The notes: a model not told the origin generated them from the sequence alone. A stretch of 64,000 nt of DNA from Deltaproteobacteria bacterium (GCA_021824175.1 JAKALP010000027.1:1-64000); one strand, 5' to 3'; shown: positions 1-9,079, counted from the stretch's first letter. Numbers and translations: made by a program.

Positions 1-172
1 AAAAAGAGTATCAAGACCAAGCGCCTCAGGGCCGGTTGGGATAATGACTATTTGTTGAAGGTCTTAAATGGATGATTTCCAAATGCGGTTACCCTGGATA
101 ATACAGCCATTTTGCTTGACGCTGCACTCATTCTCTGGTCTAGATGGCGTTTTCTTTCAAAAGGAGTCTGCC

Positions 173-1090
173 ATGGGAAAAGACTTTATCCACATCGACG
201 ATTGGTCCCAGAATCAAATTTTAGCGTCCTTTGATCTGGCCTTGGAAGTCAAAGCCAAGCTTAAAAAACGCGAATCATACAAACCCTTCCAAGACTACAC
301 CCTAGCTATGATATTCGCCAAACCTTCAGCCCGCACCCGGGTCTCTTTTGAGACCGGTTTTGTTCGATTGGGAGGGCATGCCCTCTATTTGGGACCGACC
401 GAAATTGATATCGGCCAGCGCGAGCCGGCCAAGGATGTGGCCCGTGTCCTGAGCGGCTATAATGATATGATCATGGCACGGCTCTTTGATCACGCCCACA
501 TCCTGGATCTGGCGCGCTACGCCACGGTGCCCGTGATCAACGGCCTCACAGACTACAACCATCCGTGTCAGGTAATGGCCGACATGCTGACTATCAAGGA
601 GTGCCGCGGTCACTTGGACCAGCTCAAGATTGCTTATATTGGTGACGGCAACAACATTGTCCACAGTTGGCTGCGTATGAGCATGCGACTGCCCATGTAC
701 TTCATATGTGCCTGCCCGCCCAATTATCCTCCCGATCACGCCACTTTTGAAATGGCCAAGAATGGTGGTTTGAGTACGGTGGAAATTGTTCATGACCCCA
801 TGCAGGCGGTTCGTGAGGCCGATGTGGTATATACTGATGTGTGGGCTTCCATGGGCAAGAAGCACGAGCTGTCCGAACGCAAGCGTCACTTCAAAGGGTT
901 CAGCGTGACCGCCGAACTCATGGCCAAGGCCAAACCTGGCGCTCTCTTCATGCACTGCCTGCCGGCTCAAAGGGGGCTGGAAGTCACTGACGAAGTCATG
1001 GAGTCCCCGGCCTCCATTATCTTCCAGCAGGCGGAAAACCGCATGCACATGCAAAATGCCATCATGCTGAGATTGGCGGACAAGGATTAG
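173..1090 (+). CDS. argF: Ornithine carbamoyltransferase
   Basis: Transfers the carbamoyl group of carbamoyl phosphate to ornithine, giving citrulline in cytoplasmic arginine synthesis. From the ATG at 173 the product is 305 residues, the usual length for the family. The phosphate-binding loop reads SARTR (52-56, where many enzymes have STRT). HPCQ lies at 130-133, DGNN at 158-161, the ornithine-side DVWASMG loop at 222-228 and HCLP at 261-264. The open frame extends upstream to 68, but 173 is chosen because AAGGAG lies 8 bases before it and the extra N-terminal residues do not fit the family. The gene converges on the NUDIX gene, with a 4-bp overlap of the ends. The SMG loop separates it from aspartate carbamoyltransferase. 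Confidence 0.95.
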   Translation: MGKDFIHIDDWSQNQILASFDLALEVKAKLKKRESYKPFQDYTLAMIFAKPSARTRVSFETGFVRLGGHALYLGPTEIDIGQREPAKDVARVLSGYNDMIMARLFDHAHILDLARYATVPVINGLTDYNHPCQVMADMLTIKECRGHLDQLKIAYIGDGNNIVHSWLRMSMRLPMYFICACPPNYPPDHATFEMAKNGGLSTVEIVHDPMQAVREADVVYTDVWASMGKKHELSERKRHFKGFSVTAELMAKAKPGALFMHCLPAQRGLEVTDEVMESPASIIFQQAENRMHMQNAIMLRLADKD

Positions 1091-1917
1091 CGCGAGCCAT
1101 TGAGATAAGCTGCATCCAGCTGGCGCTCGACCAGCGGCAAGGGCGTGTTCGCGGGCAAGGCAAAATCAAACACCATGCGCAAAAAATCCTGGGTCAATCG
1201 ATAAGTGGCACCCCAAAGCATCTCTCTGCCGGCCTCTTCCTGATGGATGAAGCAAGGGAAGTCAACCGCGCGCAAGGGTTGCCTTTGGTCACTGTCGGGA
1301 GGCAACACCAGCGGGCGGAAACGGCCGTAATGGGCTGGATCTAGCAAGCTCGCCAGAGAGACGGGAACAATGCGCTCTACTTCCCAGTTGGGCGTATAGG
1401 ATGGGCTGGTGGCCCACCCGACGATGGGATAAATCACACGTTTGAACATCACCAATGGCTGGGGCGGCAGTAGTCCCAAAAAATGAAACCTCAAGGGATT
1501 GAGACGCATCTCCTCCCACGCTTCTCGGAGCCCGGCGGCCAGTAGTAAATTTAAATTCTTTAACGATTGCCGGTTTCCACTCAGATGGCTGCGGTAAAAC
1601 CCCCGATAGTGCCGGAAAGTGCCTGACAACGGAAGCAGTAGAGATAGAAATCGATCTAATGACCACGAAAGACTTCCCCCTGGGCAACAAAGATCACCAG
1701 CCTGGCGAACCTGGGCCGAGCGTTTATTCAGGATCAAACATGGCATCGACCGCTGTTGGCCACTACACCCGCACACATCGCCCCTGCTCAATATAAACAA
1801 TACTACTGAGGCATTCTTGACTTCTTCCAGGCTCAGCGCCGCCAAATCGCGGTAAAGGCCTTCTGACCAAAGTTTTTCTTCAATCAAGTTCTGAAGTGTG
1901 GGAAGATGTTTTGGCAT
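1087..1917 (-). CDS. NUDIX hydrolase, CoA pyrophosphatase-like (NudL type)
   Basis: Probable NUDIX hydrolase of 276 residues. The N-terminal half has an LNKRS...GDLCCPGG stretch resembling the LL.KRS...GQ..FPGG signature of CoA pyrophosphatases, and REAWEEM supplies the metal-binding helix of the NUDIX box. Between PGG and REAWEEM lie about 60 residues, much longer than in a classical NUDIX box, so this is a family with an insertion. The open frame begins at a TTG at 1929. The ATG at 1917 is preferred, though no strong ribosome site is visible for either. Substrate is unknown; CoA-like dinucleotides are inferred only from the PGG context. Confidence 0.7.
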   Translation of the reverse strand: MPKHLPTLQNLIEEKLWSEGLYRDLAALSLEEVKNASVVLFILSRGDVCGCSGQQRSMPCLILNKRSAQVRQAGDLCCPGGSLSWSLDRFLSLLLPLSGTFRHYRGFYRSHLSGNRQSLKNLNLLLAAGLREAWEEMRLNPLRFHFLGLLPPQPLVMFKRVIYPIVGWATSPSYTPNWEVERIVPVSLASLLDPAHYGRFRPLVLPPDSDQRQPLRAVDFPCFIHQEEAGREMLWGATYRLTQDFLRMVFDFALPANTPLPLVERQLDAAYLNGSR

Positions 1918-2054
1918 TTGTTCAGTCAACTGCGAATCTTCTCGTTAAATATAAAAAAGTCCAGGCGTTGATAAAAAGCCAAATATGCCGCCATATGGGC
2001 TGCTTTATAACCCGATCCATCACTGAATGACGAATGGTTGAAAGGAATCTTGGC

Positions 2055-2070
2055 GGCCTTATTTAAGGCC
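2055..2070 (-). terminator. Small hairpin just after cysS
   Basis: A 7-bp perfect stem (GGCCTTA/TAAGGCC) with a 2-base loop begins two bases beyond the cysS stop codon. There is no U-run, so it is only a possible weak terminator or 3' stabiliser. Confidence 0.3.
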
Positions 2071-2071
2071 C

Positions 2072-3460
2072 TCAAGGCTTAAATACCTTCATCCCTTGGG
2101 GTGTGTCCTGCACCACAAATCCAAGGGCCTGAATTCGATCGCGAAGTTGATCGGATAAAGCCCACTGCTTTTCTTTGCGGGCCTTGATGCGCGCATCGGC
2201 CAGGGCTTGGATGTCGGCTGGCAGCGCTTGCCCGGCGCCCGCGTCTTTGAGGTTCAACCCCATGACTTGATCATAATCAAACAGCGTGGCCAGTTTGATG
2301 GGCGCGGGCAGTTCCGATTTGAGCATGTCCTGCACCACGGCCAGAGCCTGAGGCATGTTCAAGTCGTTGTTGACGGCCTGCATGAATTTCTCCTGATATT
2401 CAGGGTCCACCCGGGTGGGTTGGGCGCTGTCCATCAATGTACGTGCCTGATTGCGCAGGTGTTGCATGCCATTTTGGGCCGCGATAATGGCATCCTTGCT
2501 GAATTCCATGGGCTTGCGGTAATGGGTCTGAAAAGCCGCGAAGCGGTAGGCCAACGGATCAATGGCGTTATCGGCCACGGTTCTTTCCAAGGTCAAAAAG
2601 TTGCCTTCGCTTTTGGCCATCTTCTTGCCGCCGGCGATAATTAAAAAAGCGCCGTGCATCCAATAGTTAAAAAAGGGTTTGCCGGTGGCCGCTTCGGATT
2701 GGGCGATTTCATTGGTGTGATGCACGTCCACGTGATCAGTACCGCCACAATGAATATCCAACATGTCGCCCAGATATTTCATGCTCATGGCCGAGCACTC
2801 GATGTGCCAGCCGGGAAATCCTATCCCCCAGGGCGATTCCCATTCCATTTGACGGCGTACATCCCGGGGGGAGAACTTCCACAGGGCAAAGTCGGTAGCA
2901 TTGCGTTTTTCCGGATTCTTTTCCACCCTGGCTCCTTCTTGCAGGGCTTCGAGATCCTGATGGGAAAGCTTGGTATAATCTTTGAACTTGGAAGTATCGA
3001 AGTAAATGCCGTCACTCGTAGGATAAGTGTAGCCCTTGGCTTCCAAGGTCTGAATGAGCGCGATTTGTTCGCTAATCGTTTCAGTGGCCTTGCACCAAAT
3101 GGTTGGCTCCTGGATGTTGAGCTGAACAATGTCTTTCTTGAAGGCTTGGGTGTAGTACTCGGCAATTTCCCAAGCGCTCTTACCTTCCTTGCGGGCGCCG
3201 CTCTCCATCTTGTCTTCACCCATGTCGCGATCGCCGGTCAGGTGACCGACATCGGTAATATTCATGACATGGTTGACCTCATACCCATTGTAGGTCAGCA
3301 CCCGCTTAAGAATGTCGGAGAAGATATAGGTGCGAAGATTGCCTATGTGGGCGTAATTGTAAACCGTTGGGCCGCAGGTGTAGAGACCGACCTTGGGGGG
3401 ATGGACCGGTTTAAACACCTCCTTGACGCGGGACATTGTATTATAGAGCTGCAATTCCAT
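2072..3460 (-). CDS. cysS: Cysteinyl-tRNA synthetase
   Basis: Charges tRNA-Cys with cysteine in the cytoplasm. This is a class I synthetase of 462 residues from the ATG at 3460. It shows the HIGH-type motif (HIGN, after CGPTVYNYA), the KMSKS-type loop KMAKSEGN, and the Zn-ligand stretches CGPTVY and [10 protein letters not shown]. The open frame extends upstream to 3559, but the extra 33 residues do not resemble the family, whereas MELQLYNT matches the usual N-terminus. The C-terminal anticodon-binding region is complete. It stands alone on the minus strand. Confidence 0.96.
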   Translation of the reverse strand: MELQLYNTMSRVKEVFKPVHPPKVGLYTCGPTVYNYAHIGNLRTYIFSDILKRVLTYNGYEVNHVMNITDVGHLTGDRDMGEDKMESGARKEGKSAWEIAEYYTQAFKKDIVQLNIQEPTIWCKATETISEQIALIQTLEAKGYTYPTSDGIYFDTSKFKDYTKLSHQDLEALQEGARVEKNPEKRNATDFALWKFSPRDVRRQMEWESPWGIGFPGWHIECSAMSMKYLGDMLDIHCGGTDHVDVHHTNEIAQSEAATGKPFFNYWMHGAFLIIAGGKKMAKSEGNFLTLERTVADNAIDPLAYRFAAFQTHYRKPMEFSKDAIIAAQNGMQHLRNQARTLMDSAQPTRVDPEYQEKFMQAVNNDLNMPQALAVVQDMLKSELPAPIKLATLFDYDQVMGLNLKDAGAGQALPADIQALADARIKARKEKQWALSDQLRDRIQALGFVVQDTPQGMKVFKP

Positions 3461-3692
3461 ATATTCTCTCGTTGAGTAAGCAGTTGCTAGTGGTTGGGTC
3501 ATCAATGCAGAGAATCTCAACTCAAGCCCAAGCACCGGCCGCCACAGCGTGAATGGCACATATTAACCCCTGCCTCCGGCGTTTTATGCCTTAAGGCTCA
3601 GGCAGATGTCAATTAAATCCCAGATAGATGGTCTCGTTATGGGCAGAGGCGTTTCGAGCGAAGACTTGTCTGGGAACAGGCCGAACTGTAAT

Positions 3693-4196
3693 TCAGCGGA
3701 CAAACCTGTAGTGCAAGACCAATATGCCGGGTTCGATTTCTTTCGTCTCCATCAGATCAAGGTTGGCCTCCAAGTGCTCCGAGAAGAGTGAGAGTCCTTG
3801 CCCAAAAATTTTCGGCACCATTGTAACCATCAGCTCGTCAATCAAATTCTCGTGGGCAAATAGAGTGTTTATCGTGGCGCCGCCGGTCAGAATGGCTTGG
3901 CTGAACCCACGCGCGGCCAAGTCGGTCAAAACAGACCGTGGCGGGGCCGCTGTGAAAATCAAATTCTGGCTTGGTTGCCACTGTTCCGGTGTACGGGTCA
4001 TGACCACATTGAGGCGCCCAGGCAGTGGTTTGGCAAGTGTTTTAAAGGTGCGGGAGCCCATGATCACCACCCCGGCCTTGGCGGTCAGCTCCTTAAACAT
4101 GCGCTTGTCGGCCTTACCCGTCCAATCCGGGAAATGATCATTGCTCCGGGCAATCTTACCATCCGCGGTCATGGCCATCAGCAAAATCAGCTTCAT
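3693..4196 (-). CDS. Dihydrofolate reductase-fold / RibD C-terminal-like reductase
   Basis: A 167-residue cytoplasmic protein that begins MKLILLMAMTADGKIA, the typical opening of RibD C-terminal and DHFR-like reductases. The nucleotide-binding elements VVIMGSRTFKTL and ILTGGATIN (G-G-A/G-x-T/N) are visible, followed by DELMVTMVPKIFGQGLSLF, the conserved end of the fold. An NADPH-dependent reductase is likely, but the substrate is unknown. The frame extends to 4229, and the ATG at 4196 is chosen from homology to the family start. No operon partner is adjacent. Confidence 0.75.
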   Translation of the reverse strand: MKLILLMAMTADGKIARSNDHFPDWTGKADKRMFKELTAKAGVVIMGSRTFKTLAKPLPGRLNVVMTRTPEQWQPSQNLIFTAAPPRSVLTDLAARGFSQAILTGGATINTLFAHENLIDELMVTMVPKIFGQGLSLFSEHLEANLDLMETKEIEPGILVLHYRFVR

Positions 4197-4598
4197 TCCA
4201 ATGTCCAGTTTATTGGTTTTTATGAACAAGCTATCTCAAAACGCCCTGCCCAATTATGTGTTCCCGATAATGGCGGCCCCGATTAATTCAGACAGCCGAT
4301 TTAATGAGTTAGCCGATTTCAATCAATGGCGGTATAATCCATCAAGGGACGCCGCGTCAAAACCAAAGATCTTTCTAAGTTATGTTAGCTGTAATCAAAG
4401 GATTTGATATTAATCATAAACGGTCTAAAAAATTATTCTCAACCTTTTGATTCATGAAACCGATAATAAGACAGAATGCGGCTTCGGAAAGACGATGCTC
4501 GCACCAGGATGGACCCGGCTTTAGCCTAAAAGGTAATCCGGAGCTCCATGGCAGAAGATGCCTGATCGATTCAGGCATTTGAAATGTGAGGGTTTTTT
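4197..4598. other. Intergenic region between divergent DHFR-like and HDOD genes
   Basis: About 400 bases without a supportable gene. The short frames here have no family features. The only clear structure is an 8-bp perfect hairpin at 4558-4578 (ATGCCTGA/TCAGGCAT, 5-base loop), 20 bases before the HDOD start and just upstream of its GAGGG ribosome site, where it could affect translation. Promoters for both flanking genes must lie here, but none matches a consensus well enough to mark. Confidence 0.4.
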
Positions 4599-5648
4599 AT
4601 GCGCATTGATTGTCCCTCGTGTAAAAAAGATTATACCTTACCCGATGAGCGCCTGCCCCAGGGCAAGGTTGTCTCTTTTCCCTGCCCGAGGTGCAAATCA
4701 AAAATCACATTGGACCTGCGACCCGCAGAGGTCGCTGAAGAAGCCGGTTCAGATCGATTGATCTTTAAACCCCTGACCGATGAGCCTGAAAGCGAATTGG
4801 ATTCTGATGATTTAAAGAAGAAAATCATCAAACGCATCAATGACCTCCCCCCCATGCCCAAAGTTCTGCTTAAGGCACGCCAAGTGTTGTCAGATCCCAA
4901 TTCCAGTTTTAAGGATATCTCCAAGGTTATTGAAACTGACCAGGCCATTGCGGCCAAAATATTAAAGGTGGCCAACTCTGCCTATTATGGCTTAAGTGGC
5001 TTGGTCAGTTCTATCCATCAAGCTTCGGTGGTGTTAGGCTACCAGACCTTGGAACAAGTCATTACCATGGTCTCCTCAAGTTCATTGCTGGGCAAACAGT
5101 TGCGGGGTTATGGGCTTAACGCGGGTGTACTTTGGAAACACAGCCTGGCCAGTGCTCTGGCATCCAAAATCATTGCCAAAAAGCGCGCTCCCACAATGGA
5201 AGGGGATGCCTTCTCCGTAGGGCTGATTCACGATGCGGGCAAGCTGGCTCTGGATGCGTATGTGGCCAAAAAACGCCCGGAAATCGACCAATTTCTTCGG
5301 GAGAAATCTCCATCCTTTTTAGAGGCAGAAAGAGCCATTCTGGGGTTTGACCACACCGAAATCGCATTCGATCTTTGCCAAAAATGGAAATTGCCTGAAA
5401 CCCATGCTGCGGCTATGCGTTTTCATCATAGCCCGGAACAAGCCAACGGAAACCAATTGGCACAGATTGTTTATGTGGCCAATTGTATCGCCGAACAAGC
5501 TGGATATGGCGGTGGCCCAGGATTCGAAAACCAATCCATCAATGCCGACACTTTAACCAAACTTCGCTTAAAAACCGAGGAGCTGCAGGAGATCAGCCAG
5601 CAAGTAGCAGCCTCGGTGGAAGAGATCACCACCACTCTTTCAGGCTAA
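4599..5648 (+). CDS. Zinc-ribbon HDOD domain signalling protein
   Basis: A 349-residue cytoplasmic protein. Residues 1-40 form a zinc ribbon of the MJ0042 type (C-x2-C near residue 5 and C-x2-C near 29). Residues about 75-290 form an HDOD domain with the typical LPPMPKVLLKA, KILKVANSAYYGL and GLIHDAGKLAL segments. HDOD proteins are HD-like domains that often lack the full metal set and act in signal transduction, for example c-di-GMP, motility or stress control. The start is an ATG six bases after GAGGG. It appears monocistronic, and its partner is not evident from the sequence. Confidence 0.85.
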   Translation: MRIDCPSCKKDYTLPDERLPQGKVVSFPCPRCKSKITLDLRPAEVAEEAGSDRLIFKPLTDEPESELDSDDLKKKIIKRINDLPPMPKVLLKARQVLSDPNSSFKDISKVIETDQAIAAKILKVANSAYYGLSGLVSSIHQASVVLGYQTLEQVITMVSSSSLLGKQLRGYGLNAGVLWKHSLASALASKIIAKKRAPTMEGDAFSVGLIHDAGKLALDAYVAKKRPEIDQFLREKSPSFLEAERAILGFDHTEIAFDLCQKWKLPETHAAAMRFHHSPEQANGNQLAQIVYVANCIAEQAGYGGGPGFENQSINADTLTKLRLKTEELQEISQQVAASVEEITTTLSG

Positions 5649-5761
5649 ATCCTTTTGCCTGATTCCTTCTGCCTCTTGCTTCTTCTGCTGCTTTTTGAGA
5701 TGATCGGAGCATTATTAATCATGCCATGGCTCTCTTGGAGCTGACTGAAAGGAGCAAGATA

Positions 5762-6181
5762 ATGCCTGATTCCAAAGGTATGCTGAGTAGCCAGGAATTC
5801 GCGGAAAAAGCCGGTGTTTCAACCTCTACGGTGTCCAAATGGTTGCGAAGCGGAAAAATAAAAGGAAGTAAGGAAGCCGGCAAATGGATGATTTCAACTG
5901 ATCAACTGGCAGCAGTTTCGTCTCCGGCCGCGGCAGTAATCCCGGCAAAATCAGTTGCGCCCACCGCTGCGAAGAAGGAGACCACCCCAGCGAGCACAAA
6001 AGCAAACAAAGCCGCCTACACCATTGAAGAATTCAGCGCCATCTCGTACCTTACTCCTTTTGGCGTCGAGCGATATTTAAAGGAAGGGCGTCTTTCAGGC
6101 CTGAAAAATTCTTCCGGCCAATGGCAGGTGGATGGCTCGAATATCACAAAAGAAGATATTCAACATCTACTGCGAAAGTAA
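5762..6181 (+). CDS. Two-domain MerR/excisionase-like helix-turn-helix protein
   Basis: A 139-residue protein with two HTH-like modules joined by an Ala/Pro/Thr/Lys-rich linker (about residues 50-85). The first module (SSQEFAEKAGVSTSTVSKWLRSGKI) looks like the HTH_17/excisionase family. The second (YTIEEFSAISYLTPFGVERYLKEGRL) is a diverged copy with the same layout, including a KW or QW plus wing strand. The ATG at 5762 has AAGGAG 8 bases upstream, so the frame's earlier start at 5726 is unlikely. Each module could bind DNA, so it may bridge two half-sites. No integrase or phage genes are nearby. Confidence 0.7.
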   Translation: MPDSKGMLSSQEFAEKAGVSTSTVSKWLRSGKIKGSKEAGKWMISTDQLAAVSSPAAAVIPAKSVAPTAAKKETTPASTKANKAAYTIEEFSAISYLTPFGVERYLKEGRLSGLKNSSGQWQVDGSNITKEDIQHLLRK

Positions 6182-6188
6182 TTAAAGA

Positions 6189-7241
6189 TTAACCGAGCAA
6201 TCCCTTATACACAAAATATGCATACGCCAGGGATAAAATCAGCCCTATGAGTCTCGGCAAACGCCCAAAAATAGAAATGAAGAAAAAATGGATGAGACAA
6301 GCCACTAAAATGATCAGTACTCCCAGATTGAAATAAGCGGGGATTCTGATCTGCCCGAAGAGCGCATAAAGACCAATGCACATGGGGATACAGATGTGAC
6401 CATCTCCCACTTGTGAGCTGTAAACAATATCGGCGCGCTTGCCCCATGCGTAGTAAAAGGCCAATAATGCGTTAGGCAGCACCATCAATAAACCGCTCAG
6501 CCAGCCAATATTGGAAAACACCAATAGACCCGGACCGGTCCTGGGTATCCACGTCACCAGTCTCTCAATGGCTTGGAAGACGCCGATACCACCGCAGATC
6601 ACCAGGATCACGTCCCACAGTAAAGACCAATGGAGGGATCGTGCTCGATAAACATTTTGCTTGAGCACGTCGAATACTTGAAAAATCTGCCAGAATACAA
6701 ATAGTCCCACCAGAACGAGACCATCACTGAAGTCTATCGCCGCGTCTCGCGCCAGCGCCCATAAAACACCGGTGAAAAAAAAAGCTGCCAAGAGGGTAAG
6801 AAGCAATGAAAGTTGATTGAGCCGATGGGCACGAGAAGCAATTCTACCAACGCCTGGTTTTTGCTTTTCGGGAAAAACGGTCAATGACCAAACCAAGGCG
6901 GGAAAACCTATCAATAGGGTCAGGTTGGTCACGTTGTTGACCAGACAATTTTCTAAAACCTGCGCTCCATCACCCGATGTGCGCCCCAAAATAAAGGCAA
7001 ACATTAAGTTAGAAAAGCCCGAAGCATAAGGCATGATGACCGTTCCCAAAACCGTGCCCTCCAAGCCTTTACGCTCCAGGGCACCCAGGCGCCAAATCAT
7101 CAGAAAAGAGGCAATGACAAACAAAGCCAGTGAAAAACCCGGCTCGGCTCGGGGAATAGCAGTCTGAGCCATGATCAGATAGGTTTCAACCAGTTTGTAC
7201 CACGCTGAGGTCTTAAGCCAATCCAGCACAACGGCGGGCAT
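6189..7241 (-). CDS. Sodium/calcium exchanger family (CaCA) membrane protein
   Basis: A 350-residue inner-membrane protein with about ten hydrophobic segments arranged as two halves. The first half has GTVIMPYASGFSNLMFAFILG followed by ENCLVNNVTNLTLLIG. The second half has VLPNALLAFYYAW followed by SSQVGDGHICIPMCIG. These are the positions of the alpha-1 and alpha-2 repeats of cation/Ca2+ exchangers, but the usual GTS-PE signature is strongly diverged, so ion and direction cannot be predicted. It lies 18 bases downstream of the TerB-like gene on the same strand and is likely co-transcribed with it. Confidence 0.7.
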   Translation of the reverse strand: MPAVVLDWLKTSAWYKLVETYLIMAQTAIPRAEPGFSLALFVIASFLMIWRLGALERKGLEGTVLGTVIMPYASGFSNLMFAFILGRTSGDGAQVLENCLVNNVTNLTLLIGFPALVWSLTVFPEKQKPGVGRIASRAHRLNQLSLLLTLLAAFFFTGVLWALARDAAIDFSDGLVLVGLFVFWQIFQVFDVLKQNVYRARSLHWSLLWDVILVICGGIGVFQAIERLVTWIPRTGPGLLVFSNIGWLSGLLMVLPNALLAFYYAWGKRADIVYSSQVGDGHICIPMCIGLYALFGQIRIPAYFNLGVLIILVACLIHFFFISIFGRLPRLIGLILSLAYAYFVYKGLLG

Positions 7242-7259
7242 AATGGTTTCCCGAGGGAG

Positions 7260-7670
7260 TTAGTTCGTTTGAACCAATTGACGCCAGCTATCATTGACTC
7301 TTTGGAAGTCCCGTACAATAACCTCTACTGCATCCACATCACGGCGCGTAATGTCAAGTTTTTCGGCAAAGCTATAGACCTTTTGTTTTTCAGCAAGGGT
7401 AAAATTGTGATCCAAGGACGCCAGCAAGATGGCATCCCGAATGACACTGAGGGCGGTGAGGCGGGAGACTTTTTGTTTCTCTAGGATAAAACTCTTATCG
7501 GTGCTATTTAAATATTGCTCATAATCAAGTCCCAATCGACGGGCTTGCCGACGCACGAAGGCATACTCCGGAGGACCGTTTTCCTTATCGGATTTGGCAA
7601 TAGCGACAAGCATCCGAAGGTAAATATTAGAATCAAACCCATGTGAATCGGCATCAGCGGTAAAATACAT
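7260..7670 (-). CDS. TerB-like domain protein
   Basis: A small, mostly helical cytoplasmic protein of 136 residues. The segments LVAIAKSDKENGPPEYAFVRRQARRLGL and LTALSVIRDAILLASLDHNFTLAEKQKVYSFAEKLDI resemble the repeated acidic helices of the TerB/DjlA N-terminal fold (D-x-x-hydrophobic...E-x-x). TerB proteins are linked to metal or envelope stress. The ATG is preceded by GGGAG at good spacing. It is the first gene of a two-gene unit with the exchanger-like protein downstream, which is compatible with a stress-response ion pair, though that is inference. Confidence 0.6.
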   Translation of the reverse strand: MYFTADADSHGFDSNIYLRMLVAIAKSDKENGPPEYAFVRRQARRLGLDYEQYLNSTDKSFILEKQKVSRLTALSVIRDAILLASLDHNFTLAEKQKVYSFAEKLDITRRDVDAVEVIVRDFQRVNDSWRQLVQTN

Positions 7671-8075
7671 ATGAGGCTCCCAATTTTGTGACTATCCGAA
7701 ATACTGATGTTCAATTATGATTGGAATTGGCTGCTGAACACACAAACAGTCGATGAGCAGCACTTTTGATTGGAAATGCTGAAAGCCAATAGAGAATTCA
7801 GCCGCGCCAACTGCAGGATTAAATATGCCATAGAGAATCCGTTTTTCAAAGCGGAATAACGCTGGCCAAGGTCTGTTTCTATCAATAATGGGAGACATGG
7901 ATTGCACGAGCGAAAGAGTGGCTGGTCGAATACAAAGCCAATTTTGCAATCTGCAATATAAATTTGCACAATGCAATGAATAAAATTCAAATTCTCAATC
8001 CACCTTTTGGGGTAAAAGATTTTTAATTAACTGAAATTAAATAAAAAAAATAATAATTTTCGAAATCCCAAAATA

Positions 8076-8091
8076 TGGCACGCCACCTGCA
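8076..8091 (+). promoter_or_regulatory. Sigma-54 promoter (-24/-12)
   Basis: The segment TGGCACG-CCAC-CTGCA matches the sigma-54 consensus TGGCACG-N4-TTGCA at all but one position, and the GG and GC dinucleotides have the required 10-base spacing. Transcription would start near 8101-8103 on the plus strand. An AT-rich tract lies just upstream (about 8020-8070), as is common for IHF-assisted promoters. No plus-strand gene follows within several kb; both flanking genes are on the minus strand. Confidence 0.7.
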
Positions 8092-8100
8092 TTCGTTATA

Positions 8101-8414
8101 AACGAAGCCTAACTTTTTCATCATCTTCCTCTCTTGCTAGCAGGGTGGCGCGTGGCGCCACCCTGCCGCCCCTCCTAAGAACCGAATTGCGCGGTAATCA
8201 GTTTTAGGCTGTCTTTTTCGTCACCCAGTGGTCTGCCCCCCTAAAATTAATTGCAGGCCCTTTCATCCATACGCAAGACTTATGATGGCAAGAGCCCTGT
8301 TGGCAAGTTAACAACTACAAAGACAGTTCGTTCTAAGCCAGACTAAGCGCAACAATTTGATCCAAGCGATCCAGAACCAAAGAAGCCGGTGCCCAAGCAC
8401 CGGCTTCTTTGGTT
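8101..8414 (+). ncRNA. Candidate sigma-54-driven small RNA
   Basis: Region between the sigma-54 promoter and a strong terminator-like palindrome, with no credible reading frame. The expected transcript of about 310 bases contains a 12-bp perfect hairpin at 8140-8166 (GCAGGGTGGCGC/GCGCCACCCTGC, 3-base loop), followed directly by a pyrimidine-rich CGCCCCTCCT stretch that resembles an anti-Shine-Dalgarno seed. It ends in an 18-bp hairpin. The first hairpin could itself be an early end. The boundaries and the RNA itself are inferred, and no known RNA family was recognised. Confidence 0.4.
8375..8414. terminator. 18-bp perfect palindrome, bidirectional terminator
   Basis: Left arm 8375-8392 and right arm 8397-8414 are exact reverse complements around a CCAA loop. 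The GC-rich core (GCCGGTGC/GCACCGGC) is followed by TTCTTT in both directions. It lies 24 bases beyond the stop of the minus-strand rubrerythrin gene and could end the putative plus-strand RNA as well. Confidence 0.75.
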
Positions 8415-8438
8415 ACAACGGTGGGATCATTTCAACGC

Positions 8439-8933
8439 TCAAAACGCGGTTTGATTTTCCGCTTCAAGCATTTTTATGATTTCATTAAGTTTTTCAATGT
8501 GAGTGCGCTCTTCCGAAATGATCAGCTCCAATTGCCGCATGGTTTGCCTATCATCCAGAAAATCACTCAGCATTTCGTAGAACAAGATAGTGTCCTTTTC
8601 AAATTCCACCGACTGCCGCAATGCATCGAAGATGTTCGTGACTTTAGCCAATGTTTCGGATTGAAGAGAAAAAGTCTGTTGGGCCATCATGTTTTGGAGC
8701 AATTCACGCCCCATCTGCACTATCTGTGGATCCTGGCCCTCCACCATCACCGGTGGTTCCAGGGTCGACATTTTTTCAAACCATTGAATATGCTTGTGCT
8801 CATCTGTGGCCATCATCCGGAAAAGCTTTGCAATTTCAGGATGGTTGGTATTTTCAGCCGCATGCTGGTAGGCGGCCTCTCCGTTTCGTTCAATTTGCAC
8901 GGCGATATCGCGAATATCTTCAACGGTAAACAT
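8439..8933 (-). CDS. Rubrerythrin-type ferritin-like diiron protein
   Basis: A 164-residue ferritin-like four-helix protein. Diiron ligands are visible as E in QIERNGEAAY, E-x2-H in DEHKHIQWF, E in EFEKDTILFYEML and E-x2-H in EERTHIEKL. There is no C-terminal rubredoxin Cys4 domain, so it is a rubrerythrin domain alone. Such proteins reduce peroxide or handle iron in anaerobes. AAGGAGGAG sits directly upstream of the ATG. It is monocistronic and ends at the palindrome at 8375-8414. Confidence 0.88.
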   Translation of the reverse strand: MFTVEDIRDIAVQIERNGEAAYQHAAENTNHPEIAKLFRMMATDEHKHIQWFEKMSTLEPPVMVEGQDPQIVQMGRELLQNMMAQQTFSLQSETLAKVTNIFDALRQSVEFEKDTILFYEMLSDFLDDRQTMRQLELIISEERTHIEKLNEIIKMLEAENQTAF

Positions 8934-9079
8934 AGCTCCTCCTTGATACGAAGCCGCTTTGTACCATCAACCGCCAAGGTGTTCAATCCCAGGTCCAAGA
9001 CAGCCAGTTGTCTAAAAAAATGGGTTTTGATTTGAAATCATTATTAGGGATAGTTTGTAGACAGGTACCCGGTGGCGCC

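Noticed and set aside
1-75. A possible 3' end of an upstream gene before argF.
   Set aside because: All three plus-strand frames stop within 75 bases and none gives a recognisable C-terminus, so no gene can be supported.
326-1054. A 242-codon minus-strand frame inside argF, and many similar long antisense frames (for example 2654-3475, 29228-29848, 39379-40221, 59620-60924).
   Set aside because: They lie entirely opposite confidently identified genes, lack domains and ribosome sites, and read as antisense codon shadows.
4470-4598. A possible riboswitch, such as a c-di-GMP aptamer, in the leader of the HDOD gene.
   Set aside because: The region has a small hairpin and some GC-rich blocks but lacks the conserved core of the GEMM family, and no other known aptamer pattern was recognised.
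7692-7990. Two overlapping minus-strand frames of about 90 codons upstream of the TerB-like gene.
   Set aside because: The sequence is AT-rich, the translations have no coherent composition or motif, and there is no ribosome site.
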